From: Cryptomeria japonica
Taxonomy: Eukaryota; Streptophyta; Pinopsida; Cupressales; Cupressaceae
Reading direction: 5' to 3'
Length of the DNA stretch: 64,000 nucleotides
Assembly: GCF_030272615.1 (NCBI RefSeq)
Contig: NC_081406.1
Span: 113,183,783 to 113,247,782, forward strand
A program made the position numbers and the translations under genes. A model generated the notes under the pieces. That model worked only from the letters and a program-made list of their open reading frames with translations, did no database searches and was not told the DNA's origin. This document shows positions 22,514 to 34,357 of the stretch, piece by piece. Position 1 is the stretch's first letter. Every line of letters begins with the position of its first letter.

Positions 22514-23711
22514 TGTAGCATCCTAAATTATTATTGCTTACAATTTTGTCCTCACCTAGACCCGACTTTGGCGATTTGTCTTTCAAGGCCTAATTGCAAT
22601 GCTAATTTTGCTCACATCACCTATCCATCCTACATTCTCACTATCTTCTCTCTCACACCCCCATTCTTGAGTCCTGATTTTCAGGACCAAAGCATGGTAT
22701 GCCTTAGTCCTAAATCAAGACGAGGACATATCAGTGCCCTAGTCCTCTTAATCAGGCCCTAAATTGGGGCCTCACAAAGTTCATCACAAATGAATAAGAA
22801 TCTGGATCTTGTGTCATCCTAATCTAAAAATTTAATTTGATTTTTGGGCAGTCAAGTCTAAAAGGAGCTTTACCCTCTCATTTGAAACCTAACCTCAATC
22901 AAGATCTCAATTACACTCTAGAAAATTCAAGTGAGAAAGTAATCAAGTATTAATTTATCAAGCATTGGAGCAGAAGTCAAGTCAAGTTCAAGTATTGAAG
23001 CTGGCATCCATGATCAATTTTTTTTTGAAGACATTCTACATTAAACCCTAAAATCCTTATGTGAAGGGAAATAAAACTTTATCAAGATAAACATTGTGGT
23101 TTGAAGAATTGCATTTCAAATTCAACCTTTCTCTCAAAAGGAAAGTATTTTATTATAGTCTTTCATCATATTTGTCAAATCAATTTCATGGTTAATTCCC
23201 AAACTAGGGTTTGACCTAAGGCAAACCCCTATTCCCAACATATTTCCATTTCTTTTTGTGTGTAGGAAATAGGCGCAAAGCCATACTCTGTAAATCTAGT
23301 AGAGTTGATAGTGACGAATAGGTTGAGCTTTCGATGATGGAAAATTTAGAGGACTAGGGTGAATTTGTATTACCTGGTCTCAAAAAATCAAGCTGAACTT
23401 CTGAGAACAAGTTCGAGACATCTTCTTTTGCCTAGATCCATGTTTGTGGCTTAGTGGGATATATGTCTGTTTGCAATGATTTACTTCAATAATTTATTGT
23501 TTTTCTCTAATCTATAATTATAAATCAAATTGAACTTAGAAAAGAGGAAACCTTAATCGTAGCTGAATCTAATCCAACTTCAGTCATTTCCTTATTTGGA
23601 TTGAGGCTAGATCTATTAGGTTCACCCTTCTTTTCACCTTATTTTGGTTGATTTGGATTATTAATAGTTTTATTACCTGAATTGACCCTAATTCCAAATT
23701 ACACCACTACA
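22514..23711 (+). repeat. E1 3' LTR
   Basis: 1198 bp, TGTAGCATCCTAAATTA to ACACCACTACA, colinear with the interrupted 5' LTR. It is uninterrupted and so gives the empty site for the TRIM-like element. The flank ACAAC follows. Confidence 0.85.
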
Positions 23712-24379
23712 ACAACCTATTCAAACTTTTATGTCAAGTTTCCTAACTTTGATTTTCTAAATTTTCATCATCACTTAAGGGTCTACTTTTGAGCCTCATG
23801 ATCTTGCACACACCCAAAACTTTATGTTCAAATATGCCTTTGAATATAATTTAATATACTTAAAATGTGAAATATTGTAGTCAATCTATTGTAATTGTTT
23901 TCTTTGTTATTTACATCTCTCTAGATTTTAAAACCTTCACTTTCATCTTAAAAAACATATAACATAAATATAATTCAAGCTAAAAATTTATGTTTAAAGA
24001 TAATTTTGAGTTCAAATATATCCTAAAATATAACGTAATTTACTTTGAACATAAAACATTGTAGTCAACCTATTGCATTTTTTTCCTTTTTTGTTATTCA
24101 TTTGTATTTACTTGTTAGTATCATATAAGATAAACTTAAATTCTAATATTATTAGAGCATAACCCAAATACCATGAATTAAATGAAATATAATTACTAAA
24201 ATATATTATTTGATATATATTAATTTTATAAAATTATAGATAAAATATAATTCAATGTCTGATTAATATCATTAAGCTTCTATCACCTTGAGAATTATAT
24301 TACACAATGCAATAATACCCACTTTAAACAGTTGGCCCTTCACTCTATTTGAAATAACCTATCTATAACTAATATCTAA

Positions 24380-25190
24380 TTGATACCATTAAGATTCATC
24401 ACTTTCACAATTGTATTACATGATAAGATTGCACCCATTTGAAACATGTTTGGGACTTTCGCCCTGTTTGGAATAGCCTACCTTATTAAAGAAGTCCATG
24501 AGTGTAAGGTTTAGTTGATAGTTCTCATGGATGGCTTAAGTTATTAGATAGGGGATATTACATTTTCTATACAGATATGGTTTTTAAAGCATCATCTTTG
24601 TACAATGAATGGAATTTCTTGGGTACAAGAAATCTCTTATGATCACAACCACTATAAATTGGATGTTTCATTCTCCAACAGCTTCAGTATAATGGCATGC
24701 AGAGCAGTCATGACAGTTCTATTTTAATAAGAGAAGTAATTAGATCCAAGGACATGGTTCAAGTGATAAACCTCAGATTTAGTAGCAGAACCCAAGTTTG
24801 GTGCCCATTGGTGTAATAGCAAAGGACTAGAGGAGGAGAACTTTGAGCAGAGTATTTCTTTTTTCCAAATAGTATGACCATGATTTGAAGCTTGTGTGGT
24901 TTAATTATTAGTGATATATGTGCTCTATTCTAACAACAGATGAAATTCCTTCTGGTTTGCTGGGTTGAATTCTCTTTGATAAATGTATGTTTGATTCTCT
25001 AAAATAAAACTACCAGAAAAAACCAACGGAAGCATATTGGATTCATTTGCAGAGTCCTTCACAGTTTTAGAGTAGTGAGAAAGAAGAAAATCTCTTAATG
25101 CGTATAGTAGTTACGAATCTTAATCATAAGATTTATTCTGATCATGGGTCACTTGGTGTGATTGAAATCTGTACACACTTTTTCCAAAAC
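24380..25190 (+). repeat. Second copy of the 7590-8170 segment
   Basis: Direct-orientation homology including CCTGTTTGGAATAGCCTACC, TGATTTGAAGCTTGTGTG, CAGATGAAATTCCTTCTGG and GAGAAAGAAGAAAATCTCTTA. This copy has an extra ~230 bp (about 24540-24785) relative to 7590-8170. There is no coding signal in either copy. Confidence 0.8.
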
Positions 25191-25300
25191 AAAACTGTTT
25201 TTAACATTATGAACTGTCATGACAGATCTTTGAGAGATCCCATAACCAACTGAATTACAGTGCCTTACATGAACCAAAACAATAAGACCATTAATTACTC

Positions 25301-25740
25301 TAGAAAAGGCATTACAGAAACTGTAAATTTCTGTCCATTTTTCTATCTGAGTCAATGGTTACGGAAATCATTGTCGGAATCTATTTGTATTCATTTAGAT
25401 AAGTTTAAATAGCATATTCTAAGATTTGATTTGTTTAGAAGATTTATCTAAATTCATATAAAAATTTTCAATCGTCTAAACAAATCAAAATTTAAATATA
25501 CAATAACAAATCTAGAAAAATCATTACAGAAACTGTAAATTTATGTCAATTCTTCTCTCTGCGTCATGCATCATGGTTATAGCAACTATTATTGAAACCT
25601 TACAATATTTATATTATTTCTATACCATTAGACAAACTTAAACAGGACATTCTAAATTTTGATTTGTCTAAATGGTTTATCCAAATTCACATCAATTTTT
25701 TTTCCAATCACCTAAACAAATCAAAACTTAGAATACACTG
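25301..25740. repeat. Tandem repeat of ~210 bp with internal inverted arms
   Basis: CATTACAGAAACTGTAAATTT occurs near 25310 and 25520. Each unit then carries a TTTGATTTGT(T/C)TA arm and, about 70 bp later, its inverse TAAACAAATCAAA, so each could fold as a hairpin. This suggests two adjacent MITE-like units, but no clear terminal inverted repeats or target duplications were seen. Confidence 0.6.
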
Positions 25741-25757
25741 TTTAAACCAAAAATATT

Positions 25758-26138
25758 TCACTCCGGTATAAGTAAGAGTACAGGCTCCCACCTCCATTTG
25801 TGTCTGGGTACAAGTGGTGGTCTGTAGTTTTTTCTTTCTGGACGATTAGGGGAACGAGGGTTACTTGGACTAATTTCCTCTGAAACGCAATCTGGTTTCT
25901 TCAAACTTCGATGCTTAGAAGAACGAAAGGGATATGCCCTTGGATGGGAAGCCAAATGACCATAAAGGGTGTTAGAGGGGTTTCCCTTAAATCCCAAAAG
26001 AGCAGCGTTTGACTTGACTGTGGCCAAATTACATGCTGAGAATTTGATGAGACAGTCTGAGAATGTCTGCCTACTTGACCCATTTTTTGTTGCAGATACC
26101 ATGGCCGATTTTCCTTTGTCCCGTTGCTCCATCATCAT
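25758..26138 (-). CDS. Orphan ORF of about 126 codons, function unknown
   Basis: A minus-strand open frame from a cluster of three ATGs (the frame opens further upstream at about 26165 without an ATG) to a TGA near 25758. The product is basic and rich in Ser, Pro and Arg, with ALLGFKGNPSNTLYGHLASH and a C-terminal YRPPLVPRHKWRWEPV stretch. I recognise no domain, signal peptide or membrane segment. G+C is higher than in the flanks and no transposon motif surrounds it, so it could be an exon or a gene fragment. The frame could also be chance: a plus-strand ORF overlaps it. Confidence 0.35.
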   Translation of the reverse strand: MMMEQRDKGKSAMVSATKNGSSRQTFSDCLIKFSACNLATVKSNAALLGFKGNPSNTLYGHLASHPRAYPFRSSKHRSLKKPDCVSEEISPSNPRSPNRPERKNYRPPLVPRHKWRWEPVLLLIPE

Positions 26139-26169
26139 TTTCTCCCTAGTGAATTTCACGCACAAGACA

Positions 26170-26640
26170 CCTCAGAAGAGAATTTTGAACAGACCATGGA
26201 GATTTCGATATTGGCTATGTCTTCATCCTTGGTTTCTCATTCAGTTATATATGTTTTGCAGAGGGAATGAGAAATCACTATGCAAAACGAGATCTTTTCC
26301 TAGTTTTTGCAGCCCACGACTTAGTTCTTCAATGTTGGGTTTGGATTTGTTTTAAAAGACAAAATAGCGATAAAACCAAGCTTGCATGCATTGTATCAGA
26401 AAGTGGTCATTGATATTGGGAATTCTTTTCTTTGTTTGATTGCAGCTTGGATTTCATGGTCCGCTTATTCCTTTTCTTGGATTGAAGTTGACAAGTCTAT
26501 CTGACTTCTACGATAATTTGATGTTTTCTAGTCGCTCAATTTATGAAATCACTAGATTTATGATATCAATGGAATAAGTGACAGGATGTGACAAGGCCAT
26601 CTATATGAATGGAATTTGAGTGTGCAAGATGCATATTCAT
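26170..26640. other. Intergenic DNA, nothing recognised
   Basis: No coding, repeat or element signal was supported here, apart from an overlapping short frame judged to be chance. Confidence 0.5.
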
Positions 26641-27295
26641 CTAGAGAAATCTAGAATTATAATACCATTATTATCATCGATATATAATCCTTGACGTCTC
26701 TTCCTTGGTAACTCCACTATTTGTCTTCTACAATCTTGTATTTCGGAAAAGAAAAACACAGTACCGTGCGTGTCTCAGCTTGGTCGAATCTCTTAGACGA
26801 CTCGATAAAACTTTTTATTATTTCATGACGGAATGTGTAACCATTTACCCAAAATATCTACAAACTGGTCGAATGATACGGTAATAACTATGCCGAGGGG
26901 AAAATCCAAAAGGCTATTGATTGTAAATAGAAATAGCTGAATCAGACATCGTACCAAGAAATGTTGATAGGTTTAGAATATATTTTCTCCACCTAAATTT
27001 TTACAGGCTAGATAATTTTAAGATGAGACAACAATGAACGCATGTTAAGATTAGTTGTTGAAGTTTTAAATTAAGGATTATGGCTATTATTTTAATCTTT
27101 GTGGTCTAAATTTATAACTTTAAGGGTTGAATTTTCACCTTTTGTTTTGAAGGTTATGTTTCTTTTGAAGTTTGAATACATGTAAGGATATAATTATAAT
27201 TAATTTGAATTTTTTTTGGTCATATTGGTTGAGGATTTAATAGTGGAGAGTGATTCTTATGAAGAGGAATTTTTTATGAGAAATTACCTTTTCAC
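26640..27295 (+). repeat. Repeat block A, first copy
   Basis: Imperfect direct repeat of 30292-30985. Shared blocks include ATATATAA(T/C)CC, CAATCTTGTATTT, AAATCCAAAAGGC, TTAAGATTAGTTGTTGA and GTTTGAATACATGTA. It is followed by the LINE remnant, whereas the second copy is followed directly by block B. Confidence 0.75.
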
Positions 27296-27299
27296 CTTC

Positions 27300-29715
27300 T
27301 ACAAACAATAGCCTAGGCAATACTATTGTTAGGAACATCATTATAAATGGGATCAAGGGGGGAAATATCCTTAGAGGGCCTGCCATCACTTGGAGCAAAT
27401 TGTTGACCAACAAGTTGCCATATTCAATATTGAATAATACATTAAATTTTTCTCATTTTTGTATATTGGAGTAAGAAATCAATTACATCTAATGTTATAA
27501 AAAGAGTTTCATAGTAGCAATAGGGAAAAGATGAAAGTAAACAATACAAAACTACCTAACAGTAACAAAACCAAACTAAACTATAGCTACAAATACAAAA
27601 TCAGGTCTATAATAGACCAACAAAAAGGAACAAAATTTAGTATCATCTACAACTCCTAGAGACAACAAACAAGATTTACATAGTGGAAGCCACCCACTAC
27701 AAATCATAGACTTAGAGCAATCATCCAAACATTTTGATCAGCTCATAACATCATGCATTGCCCTCGAATGGCTGATGAGGAAAAATACAAAACACCATCA
27801 ATATTTGTATAAAAAATAAACACCACTCATCTACATAAGCCAACCATCTTCATTTGCAAACTCCCCACTATCTAATTTGAAAAAAAATTGCATAAAAAAG
27901 GTCATCTTGGGAAAACTTTGAAGCTCCCAATAACCCTTATAGCCCTCTCCAATAGCATAGTAGAGAAACAAGGCATCCATGATCCCACAAAACATCTACA
28001 AGGCTTAAAAATTACCATCATTATCTACTTCTAATTAGGCCATAGAGGAGAGGGCCACCAAAGACACATAGTTCCTTGAAGAAGGACAACTTGTAGAATC
28101 CAACAAACACAAGTAGAATGTTAACTTTTTTCATTAGTCCCACAACCAAACCCTATAGTTGTAACCTCAAAATCATTAAATTGCACTTGTATCTCAACTA
28201 GGGAGGTAAGGAGATTAGGGTGGCTGCAGAGAGAGGACTAGAGAAGAGTTAGAAGGGGGGAGAAGTTTGCATAGAGGATGGGGGATTCCATCTGAATGCT
28301 ATAGAAAGTGTGCAAGAAGACCTAGTAGGGAATTTGTTTTTCTAAATGTTCTTCAAGATAATTTGTTTGAAAGTTTGTGAAATGATATTGAGGTGTGAGG
28401 AGAGGTCAAGAAGACATCTTTTCAAGACCAAACATATTGAAAAAGAGTAGGGAGATTGGTAAAAAGACAATTCCACATATGTTGAGCATGGGGATAGAAC
28501 CCAAAGACATGCTTAATAGACTCTTTTTACTGAAAAATGGATAGGACATTGTGGGGGAGATAAAGGGAGTATAATCTCCAATGAGGACCTAAAATATTTT
28601 TTTTCTAAGAATTCAATTTGTCATGGCCCCCAGCTTTGGATGTCCAATTAAGTGCACTTAACTTGTTCCATTTCATGTGATTGAACTTTCTAGTTCCATT
28701 TGTAGTTAAATAAGCTAGATAGGGGGGATGATGGCAAGAGTTGTACCTAGAAGTTTTGCTTGTTGGGCAATTTCTAGCCTATAACGAAGTTGTCATGATA
28801 GGTAGTAGATAGTAGATAGGTCAATTCAAGTGTAACAATCCATTGAATTTGAAGAATAAAATATTTGTTTGAAGGGGAAAGCTTAAATTAGGATTTGAGA
28901 TGATGCCATGATTTCTAGTTAGGATTGAATAGATCTCGCAAGTCTCTAAAAAAATGAATGTTTTTTTTTAAGAGATATTTACCTTTAAGGAGTTTGTTCA
29001 CAACCAATGGAGCATTTTCATGTTGGACTAAGTAGTTCCACCAAATGGAGGAGAAAGAAAAAGTTAAACCATGACTCAAATTTTGGTCATACCATGATAA
29101 TTTTATCGAAGAAATCTACAAAGCTTTCCAAATGGAGTTGAAGAGGGTTGAGCCTTGAGTTTAGAAATGAGGATCAAGTAAAAGCTTATTCATCCATTCC
29201 ATAAATTCCCATGATGAAAAAATTGTAGCATTTTTAATAGAATGGCAAACTAAATGTTTTTGGGGAATATCGTCATCCAAGGCTCTAACAATCCATTTAG
29301 TATTTGGGGTAATGCCTTGGTAATAAGAATCAGTGATTCCCAATCTACCTTTAGCTTTTGGTTGAATGCAGTGGATCCATGAAGTAGTAGACATGAATTT
29401 TTTATTTCCCCACTTAGCCCAAAGGAAGTTCCTAATTAACCAAGTCAATAGAAAGCTTTAGAAAGAAACCAACAAGAATAAATGCAACATGGATAGCAAA
29501 AAGGATTTCATTGGCAGCTTGAATTCTACCAACCTTGGAAACAAAATTTATTGGTCCAATTAAGAAATTAATTTTTATTCTAGCTAAGAATCATTTCTAC
29601 ATTTATTTGAGTGAGACTACATTACCAAATATTATCCCAAGGTATCTTTTGAAAACACCATAATTCACATTTCTCCACTCACATGGGATCCAAGGTGGAC
29701 AAGGTCTATTTTCTA
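27300..29715 (-). mobile_element. LINE remnant with RT C-terminal region
   Basis: On the minus strand 29700-28900 encodes, with stops, the region after the RT domain of plant LINEs: a RYLGIIFGN-like start, WIHCIQPKAKGRLGITDSY, and MTWLIRNFLWAKWGNKK at the head of a 95-codon open stretch (29448-29161). Downstream sequence to about 27300 has no clear domain and may be the eroded rest of ORF2 and 3' UTR. Endonuclease and the RT active site are not seen. It lies between repeat blocks A and B, which are adjacent elsewhere (30985-31085). Confidence 0.65.
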
Positions 29716-29716
29716 A

Positions 29717-30290
29717 ATGACAAAGCTTTATAAGAGAAAATGGTTAAATATTATTATAATATTTTAATAGTGAAATTCACATACCCATGTCATTTCTCAT
29801 TTAGTTTTGTTCTCATTTTGAATAAATGCCTTGATATATGTATATAACAATAAATTCCACAATATTCAATGAAGTTGGACTCATCTTCTTTGTCTTACCC
29901 ATCCCTATATAAACATATTCACACATAATACCCCTATCATATTCGTATATACATACACTTTATTACATTCATTTTCTTTATGTTTTATTACACTTATATG
30001 TACACGTTCTTTGGTATAATCGTTATATACATAAATATCACTATTTGTTGACCTATTATCATTTTTATAGTTGTTAATATGACACTTGTCTTTTTGAAAT
30101 CCATACTCAAATTTTGATCAACTAGCCCTTTTTATATTCTTTTCCTAAGCAGATTAAAGGCAAAATTTAATGATGTGCTAGTATTTAAAGAAATCCATTT
30201 CACACATCTGGGATTTAGAAATCCTCTCTTAGGAAAAAAAAAATCAATATTTTGATTTGATGCACTAAAAGAATTGTAAGATACATTTTC
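29717..30290 (+). repeat. Repeat block B, first copy
   Basis: Direct repeat of about 31085-31370: GAGAAAATGGTTAAA, TGGTGAAATT-like sequence, CATGTCATTT, ACATGTATATAT-like sequence, TGAAGTTGG and CACACATCT occur in the same order in both. No coding. Confidence 0.7.
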
Positions 30291-30291
30291 A

Positions 30292-30985
30292 TCTCAAGAA
30301 ATCTTGAATTATGCCATTACCATTGATATATAACCCCTAATTTGGGAAGTTGATTTTGGTTCTTGCCATGAATTTCTGGGTAGCTCTAATATTTGTCCTC
30401 TGCAATCTTGTATTTTGGAGAAAGAATTGAGAAAAATTACTCTGTGTCTCATTTTTGTCAAAATTCTTAAACAGCTCAATAAAATCATTCACCACCATAA
30501 AATGAAAAATGGTCAAATGATACCATAATAAGTATGCAAAGGGAAAAATCCAAAAGGCCATTGATAAGAAGTATTTAGAAATCAATTGGACCTCATAGCA
30601 CGAAATGTTAGATATATTTAGAATATATTTTCTCTAGCTAAAATTTTTATAGGCAATATATATTTTGTCCTCTAAATGTAATTTTTTTTTATGTGTTTAA
30701 AATGAAATGGCAATGAATCCTTGTTAAGATTAGTTGTTGAGGTTTTAGATGAGGGATCAAGGCTATTATTCCAACCATGTAACTCTAAATTTAGTGGTTA
30801 TTTCTATTATATAACTTTTAGTAATATCTTGATATTTTTATGGTATTTTATTTTTAAGGGTATGTTTCTTTTGGAGTTTGAATACATGTATAGAAAATAA
30901 TAATAATGTATTTGGATGTTTTATGGTCACATTGGTTGATGAATTAATAGTGGAGTGGGCTTCTTATGAAGAAGGATTTTTTTTG
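30292..30985 (+). repeat. Repeat block A, second copy
   Basis: Aligns with 26640-27295 along its whole length. It is followed after about 100 bp by the second block B, giving the order A-B here and A-(LINE)-B in the first unit. Confidence 0.75.
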
Positions 30986-31084
30986 GTAAAAGCTAAGTTT
31001 TCTAGAATTTTTTTTTAAATAATTTATTCATTCAAGTAATCTAATGTTTACAAATGTTTCTTGTATATATATATATAAAGTTCT

Positions 31085-31320
31085 ATTTTTTAAAAGAAAA
31101 TGGTTAAAATTATTATACTATTTTAATGGTGAAATTTACATTCCATGTCATTTTATATTTATTTTGTGCTTATTTTGAGGAAATGTCTTCATACATGTAT
31201 ATATTGTGTGAAGTTGGGCCATCTCCCTTACCTTTATCCATTCCTATATGCACATTCATATCACACATCTAGAATTTGTAGGTCCTCTCTCTTCTTATAG
31301 AATGAAAGAATAAATCAATA
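31085..31320 (+). repeat. Repeat block B, second copy
   Basis: Matches 29717-30200, followed by the 359-bp tandem repeat. Confidence 0.7.
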
Positions 31321-32007
31321 GTACTTTTTAAAAAAATTGGTGAACTAAAAAGATTGTAACAAATTTACATGGATAATTCCTTAGCCTTTGCTTGTTTTAT
31401 TCAAGTTTTGATAAATTGTTTAGGGTTTGAGCTAGGAAAACACATCTCTTTGTGATACAACAATATTTTAAATTTCATATTTTAGAAAAAGTAGAAGATG
31501 TATAGGTGGATCAGGCCAGTCAAAGAAGAGAGTTGTAGAGTGTAGCATCAATTGATTCATTACATAAAATTATCCAATATCATTGATAATGGAATCTTAA
31601 ATACTAACCTTGATATTAATTTCTAACCTTATATCTTGAATTTTGTACTTTTTTAAAAATTTGGTGAACTAAATCAGTAGTACTTTTTAAAAAAATTGGT
31701 GAACTAAAAAGATTGTAACAAATTTACATGGATAATTCCTTAGCCTTTGGTTGTTTTATTAAAGTTTTGATAAATTGTTTAGGGTTTGAGCTAGGAAAAC
31801 ACATCTCTTTGTGATACAACAATATTTTAAATTTCATATTTTAGAAAAAGTAGAAGATGTATAGGTGGATTAGGTCAGTCAAAGAAGAGAGTTGTAGAGT
31901 GTAGCATCAATTGATTCATTACATAAAATTATCCAATATCATTGATAATGGAATCTTAAATACTAACCCTGATATTAATTTCTAACCTTATATCTTGAAT
32001 TTTATAT
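31321..32007 (+). repeat. Tandem duplication with a 359-bp period
   Basis: Unit 1 (31321-31679) and unit 2 (31680-32007) both begin GTACTTTTTAAAAAAATTGG and share long near-identical stretches, for example GTTTAGGGTTTGAGCTAGG and AGAAGATGTATAGGTGGAT. Unit 2 is cut short by LTR a of C2. The near identity points to a recent duplication. Confidence 0.93.
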
Positions 32008-32011
32008 ATCC

Positions 32012-33248
32012 TATTGGATATGGTTGTTCATTGCTCCTGCTAGGATGCGTTGTTGTCATTGACATCAACAGATTCCTATGATTTATTCCGGTGAGATTGG
32101 GAAGATTTTCTGATTTGGTTTTGTAGTATAGTTTTGATGATCACTGTTTTGCAGAATCCGGTATTCCCTCTGCTATATTTAGGTGTGATCAGATCTGATG
32201 CTGAGACTTTGGGATATTGTTCTGGATGATCTTGTGTATCTTCATTTCAGATGGTTCATGATTTGGTACAACTCAAAGTTATCTTTTTTCGTGGCAGTTG
32301 TTGATTGGTTGTGTTCTTGAGCTTCTAGACGTTGAAAAATTAAGATTTGAAAAGTGGCATTGGTGCAACTATTCTGGATGATTCTAACATGCTCGCTGGT
32401 TTTTTCTAGTCATGTCCTATTTGTTTTGGTGATCTACATTGATCGTTGTGTGAGTTTTTGGTGATTTCTATCAACCAATATTGATTTTCATATTATGCGG
32501 TATTTCTAGTGGTGTAGTGTGTTACGGTTGATCTTGGCGTGGTTTCCGGTGGATGTGATCATTTGGGAATTTGAATTAGGTCCATGCTATGTAATGTAAA
32601 TCATTATATTGGTTCGATGATCGATCTTTGTATCGTGTAATGTAATTTTGTAATTGAGGGTTGAGGGTTTAGTTGTCCTTGTTATCAAGGTTGATGAATT
32701 GTATATATAGGTGAGTTATTCGTGGAGTTTGTGTATCGCTATTGTGTTTACATTTTTAGAGAGAGGTGAATGTACAAACAAGATATTTATCATTCAGTGA
32801 ACTGTTGAGGTGAGATTGGTGTTACAGACTAGACAATTATTCTTAACCAGAACTATCATCAAGCATTTGTAGATGCTATCATTGCAGTTTATTTCTTCTA
32901 GATTGTAGTCTGAATCACATTGTAAGCCAGTGAGACTTCCTTGAGGGTTGTAGTCTTCCGAGCAAGTACTTTTGAGCAGTGATCTCCAGGCAGTGTGCTT
33001 GAATGCATGTGCATTCCCCATTGTTATATTTTTACATACAACTGTAGAGTATCATCTTACTATGGGTAGGTTCCCACCGTGCTTTTTTCCCTCAACGTCA
33101 AAAATCTTGGTATTGTGTGTTGTGCTGTTAATTTTCTTATCTGTCTATTGTTGTAGTTTATCTGTTTTCTTTTGGAGTTTAATTTTATTAATTCGGTGAA
33201 GATTAATTCATCCCCCCTCTTAGTCTTCCTTCATAATTGTTGCTAATA
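32012..33248 (+). repeat. C2 LTR a
   Basis: Starts TATTGGATATGG (TG decayed), ends GTTGCTAATA, and is followed by a decayed primer site TAGTATCAAACT for TGGTATCAGAGC. It contains the CCCACCGTG...TTTTTTCCC block near 33070 and the C-rich end CCCCCCTCTTAGTC near 33212, both shared with the other copia LTRs. Confidence 0.8.
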
Positions 33249-34030
33249 ATTAGTATCAAACTAAGTATGTGAAGAAATTATTGAAGAAGTTTAGATTAGA
33301 TGATTCCAAACTGGTTGGAACTCCGATGATGACTAGTTGTAAATTATCTAAAAATGATGAATCTCCTAAAGCTAATCATAGTTTGTATAGATCTATGGCT
33401 AGTGGACTGCTAGATATCTTACTCAGACTAGGCCTTCCATTATGTATGATGTGTGTATGACTGCTAGATATCAAGTTGATTCGAAGGAGATTCATGTCAC
33501 TATTGTTAAGAGGATATTCAGATATCTAAAGGGAATTGTGGATTATGGTTTACAGTATTCGAAGAATGATGATTTCATGTTGTGTGCATACAGTGATGTA
33601 GATTGGGCTTGTGATGTTAATGACCAGAAGAGTACTACCGATGGAGCTTTCTTTTTGGGTAAGAAGTTGGTTTCATGGGATAGCAAGAAACAAGATTTAG
33701 TATCCTTATTTACTGTTGTTAGTAATTACACTCAGATAGTTTAGATGAAGCAAATGTTGAAAGATATCAAAGTTATTCATGATGAGCCTACTGTTATATA
33801 CTATGATAATTATAGTGCTATAAACATGTCAAAGAATTTGGTGCAACATTCAAAGACAACATATATTAATCAAATATAATTACTTGAGAGAGCAACTCAG
33901 TGAAGAGAAGGTGAAGCTGGAATATGTATCTACAAAGGAACAAATTGTTGATATTTTCACTAAGCCTTTGCCTGGAGATACCTTTATTTACTTGAGAGAC
34001 AAGTTAGGGGTATCCACCCCTCCTAATGAG
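33249..34030 (+). pseudogene. C2 body 1: RT C-terminal end and RNase H
   Basis: Directly after the decayed primer site the frame starts inside pol with KYVKKLLKKFRLDDSKLVG, then RNase H with AYSDVDWACDVNDQKSTTDG and FLGKKLVSWDSKKQD, a TAG near 33744, YYDNYSAINMSKN, and the terminal LEYVSTKEQIVDIFTKPLP. Gag, protease, integrase and most of RT are deleted. One frame shift lies near 33430 and another near 33870. The same modules are complete in C3. Confidence 0.88.
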
Positions 34031-34357
34031 AACTAGATGCATTGAGTTGCATTGATCAGGTGGATTCCAAAGCCTTATTCTTTTATTTGGATTGATGAGT
34101 TGGTTATGCTCCTCTGCTAGAGTAGTCTGTATTTTGGGAGAGATATTTTTGAGATTTCTGGTTATGTATTTTTAGGGGAAGAGAGTTTGGTTTTCTATTT
34201 TGGATATCTTTGGCATTTTTGTCAAAGGGGGAGAGAGATCATGTGAAAAATGCATTATCTATCTTGATCTTAGGGGAAGTTTCTCAGTGATATATTCTTT
34301 CATTGCATTGACTATTTTTCACATTCATATGTTGCCATCAATGCCAAAGGGGGAGAT
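34031..34357 (+). other. C2 3' untranslated region and polypurine tract
   Basis: Non-coding, with three G-rich AGGGGGAG-like tracts. The last, GCCAAAGGGGGAGATTG, ends at the start of LTR b. The same arrangement is present in C3 and L2. Confidence 0.7.

Larger units (their letters stand above)
23712..25757. other. AT-rich intergenic DNA with local duplications
   Basis: No coding support. Imperfect direct repeats: 23830-23915 with 24014-24100 (the ATTGTAGTCAA(T/C)CTATTG block); about 24270-24390 with 24390-24490 (ATTACA...CCCACTTTAAACA against CCCATTTGAAACA); 24380-25190 with 7590-8170; and 25301-25510 with 25511-25740. This looks like old non-coding DNA shaped by tandem duplication. Confidence 0.7.

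Noticed and set aside
25969-26355. 128-codon plus-strand ORF opposite the orphan ORF
   Set aside because: Antisense overlap with the minus-strand frame and no recognisable feature; at most one of the two can be real and neither is certain.
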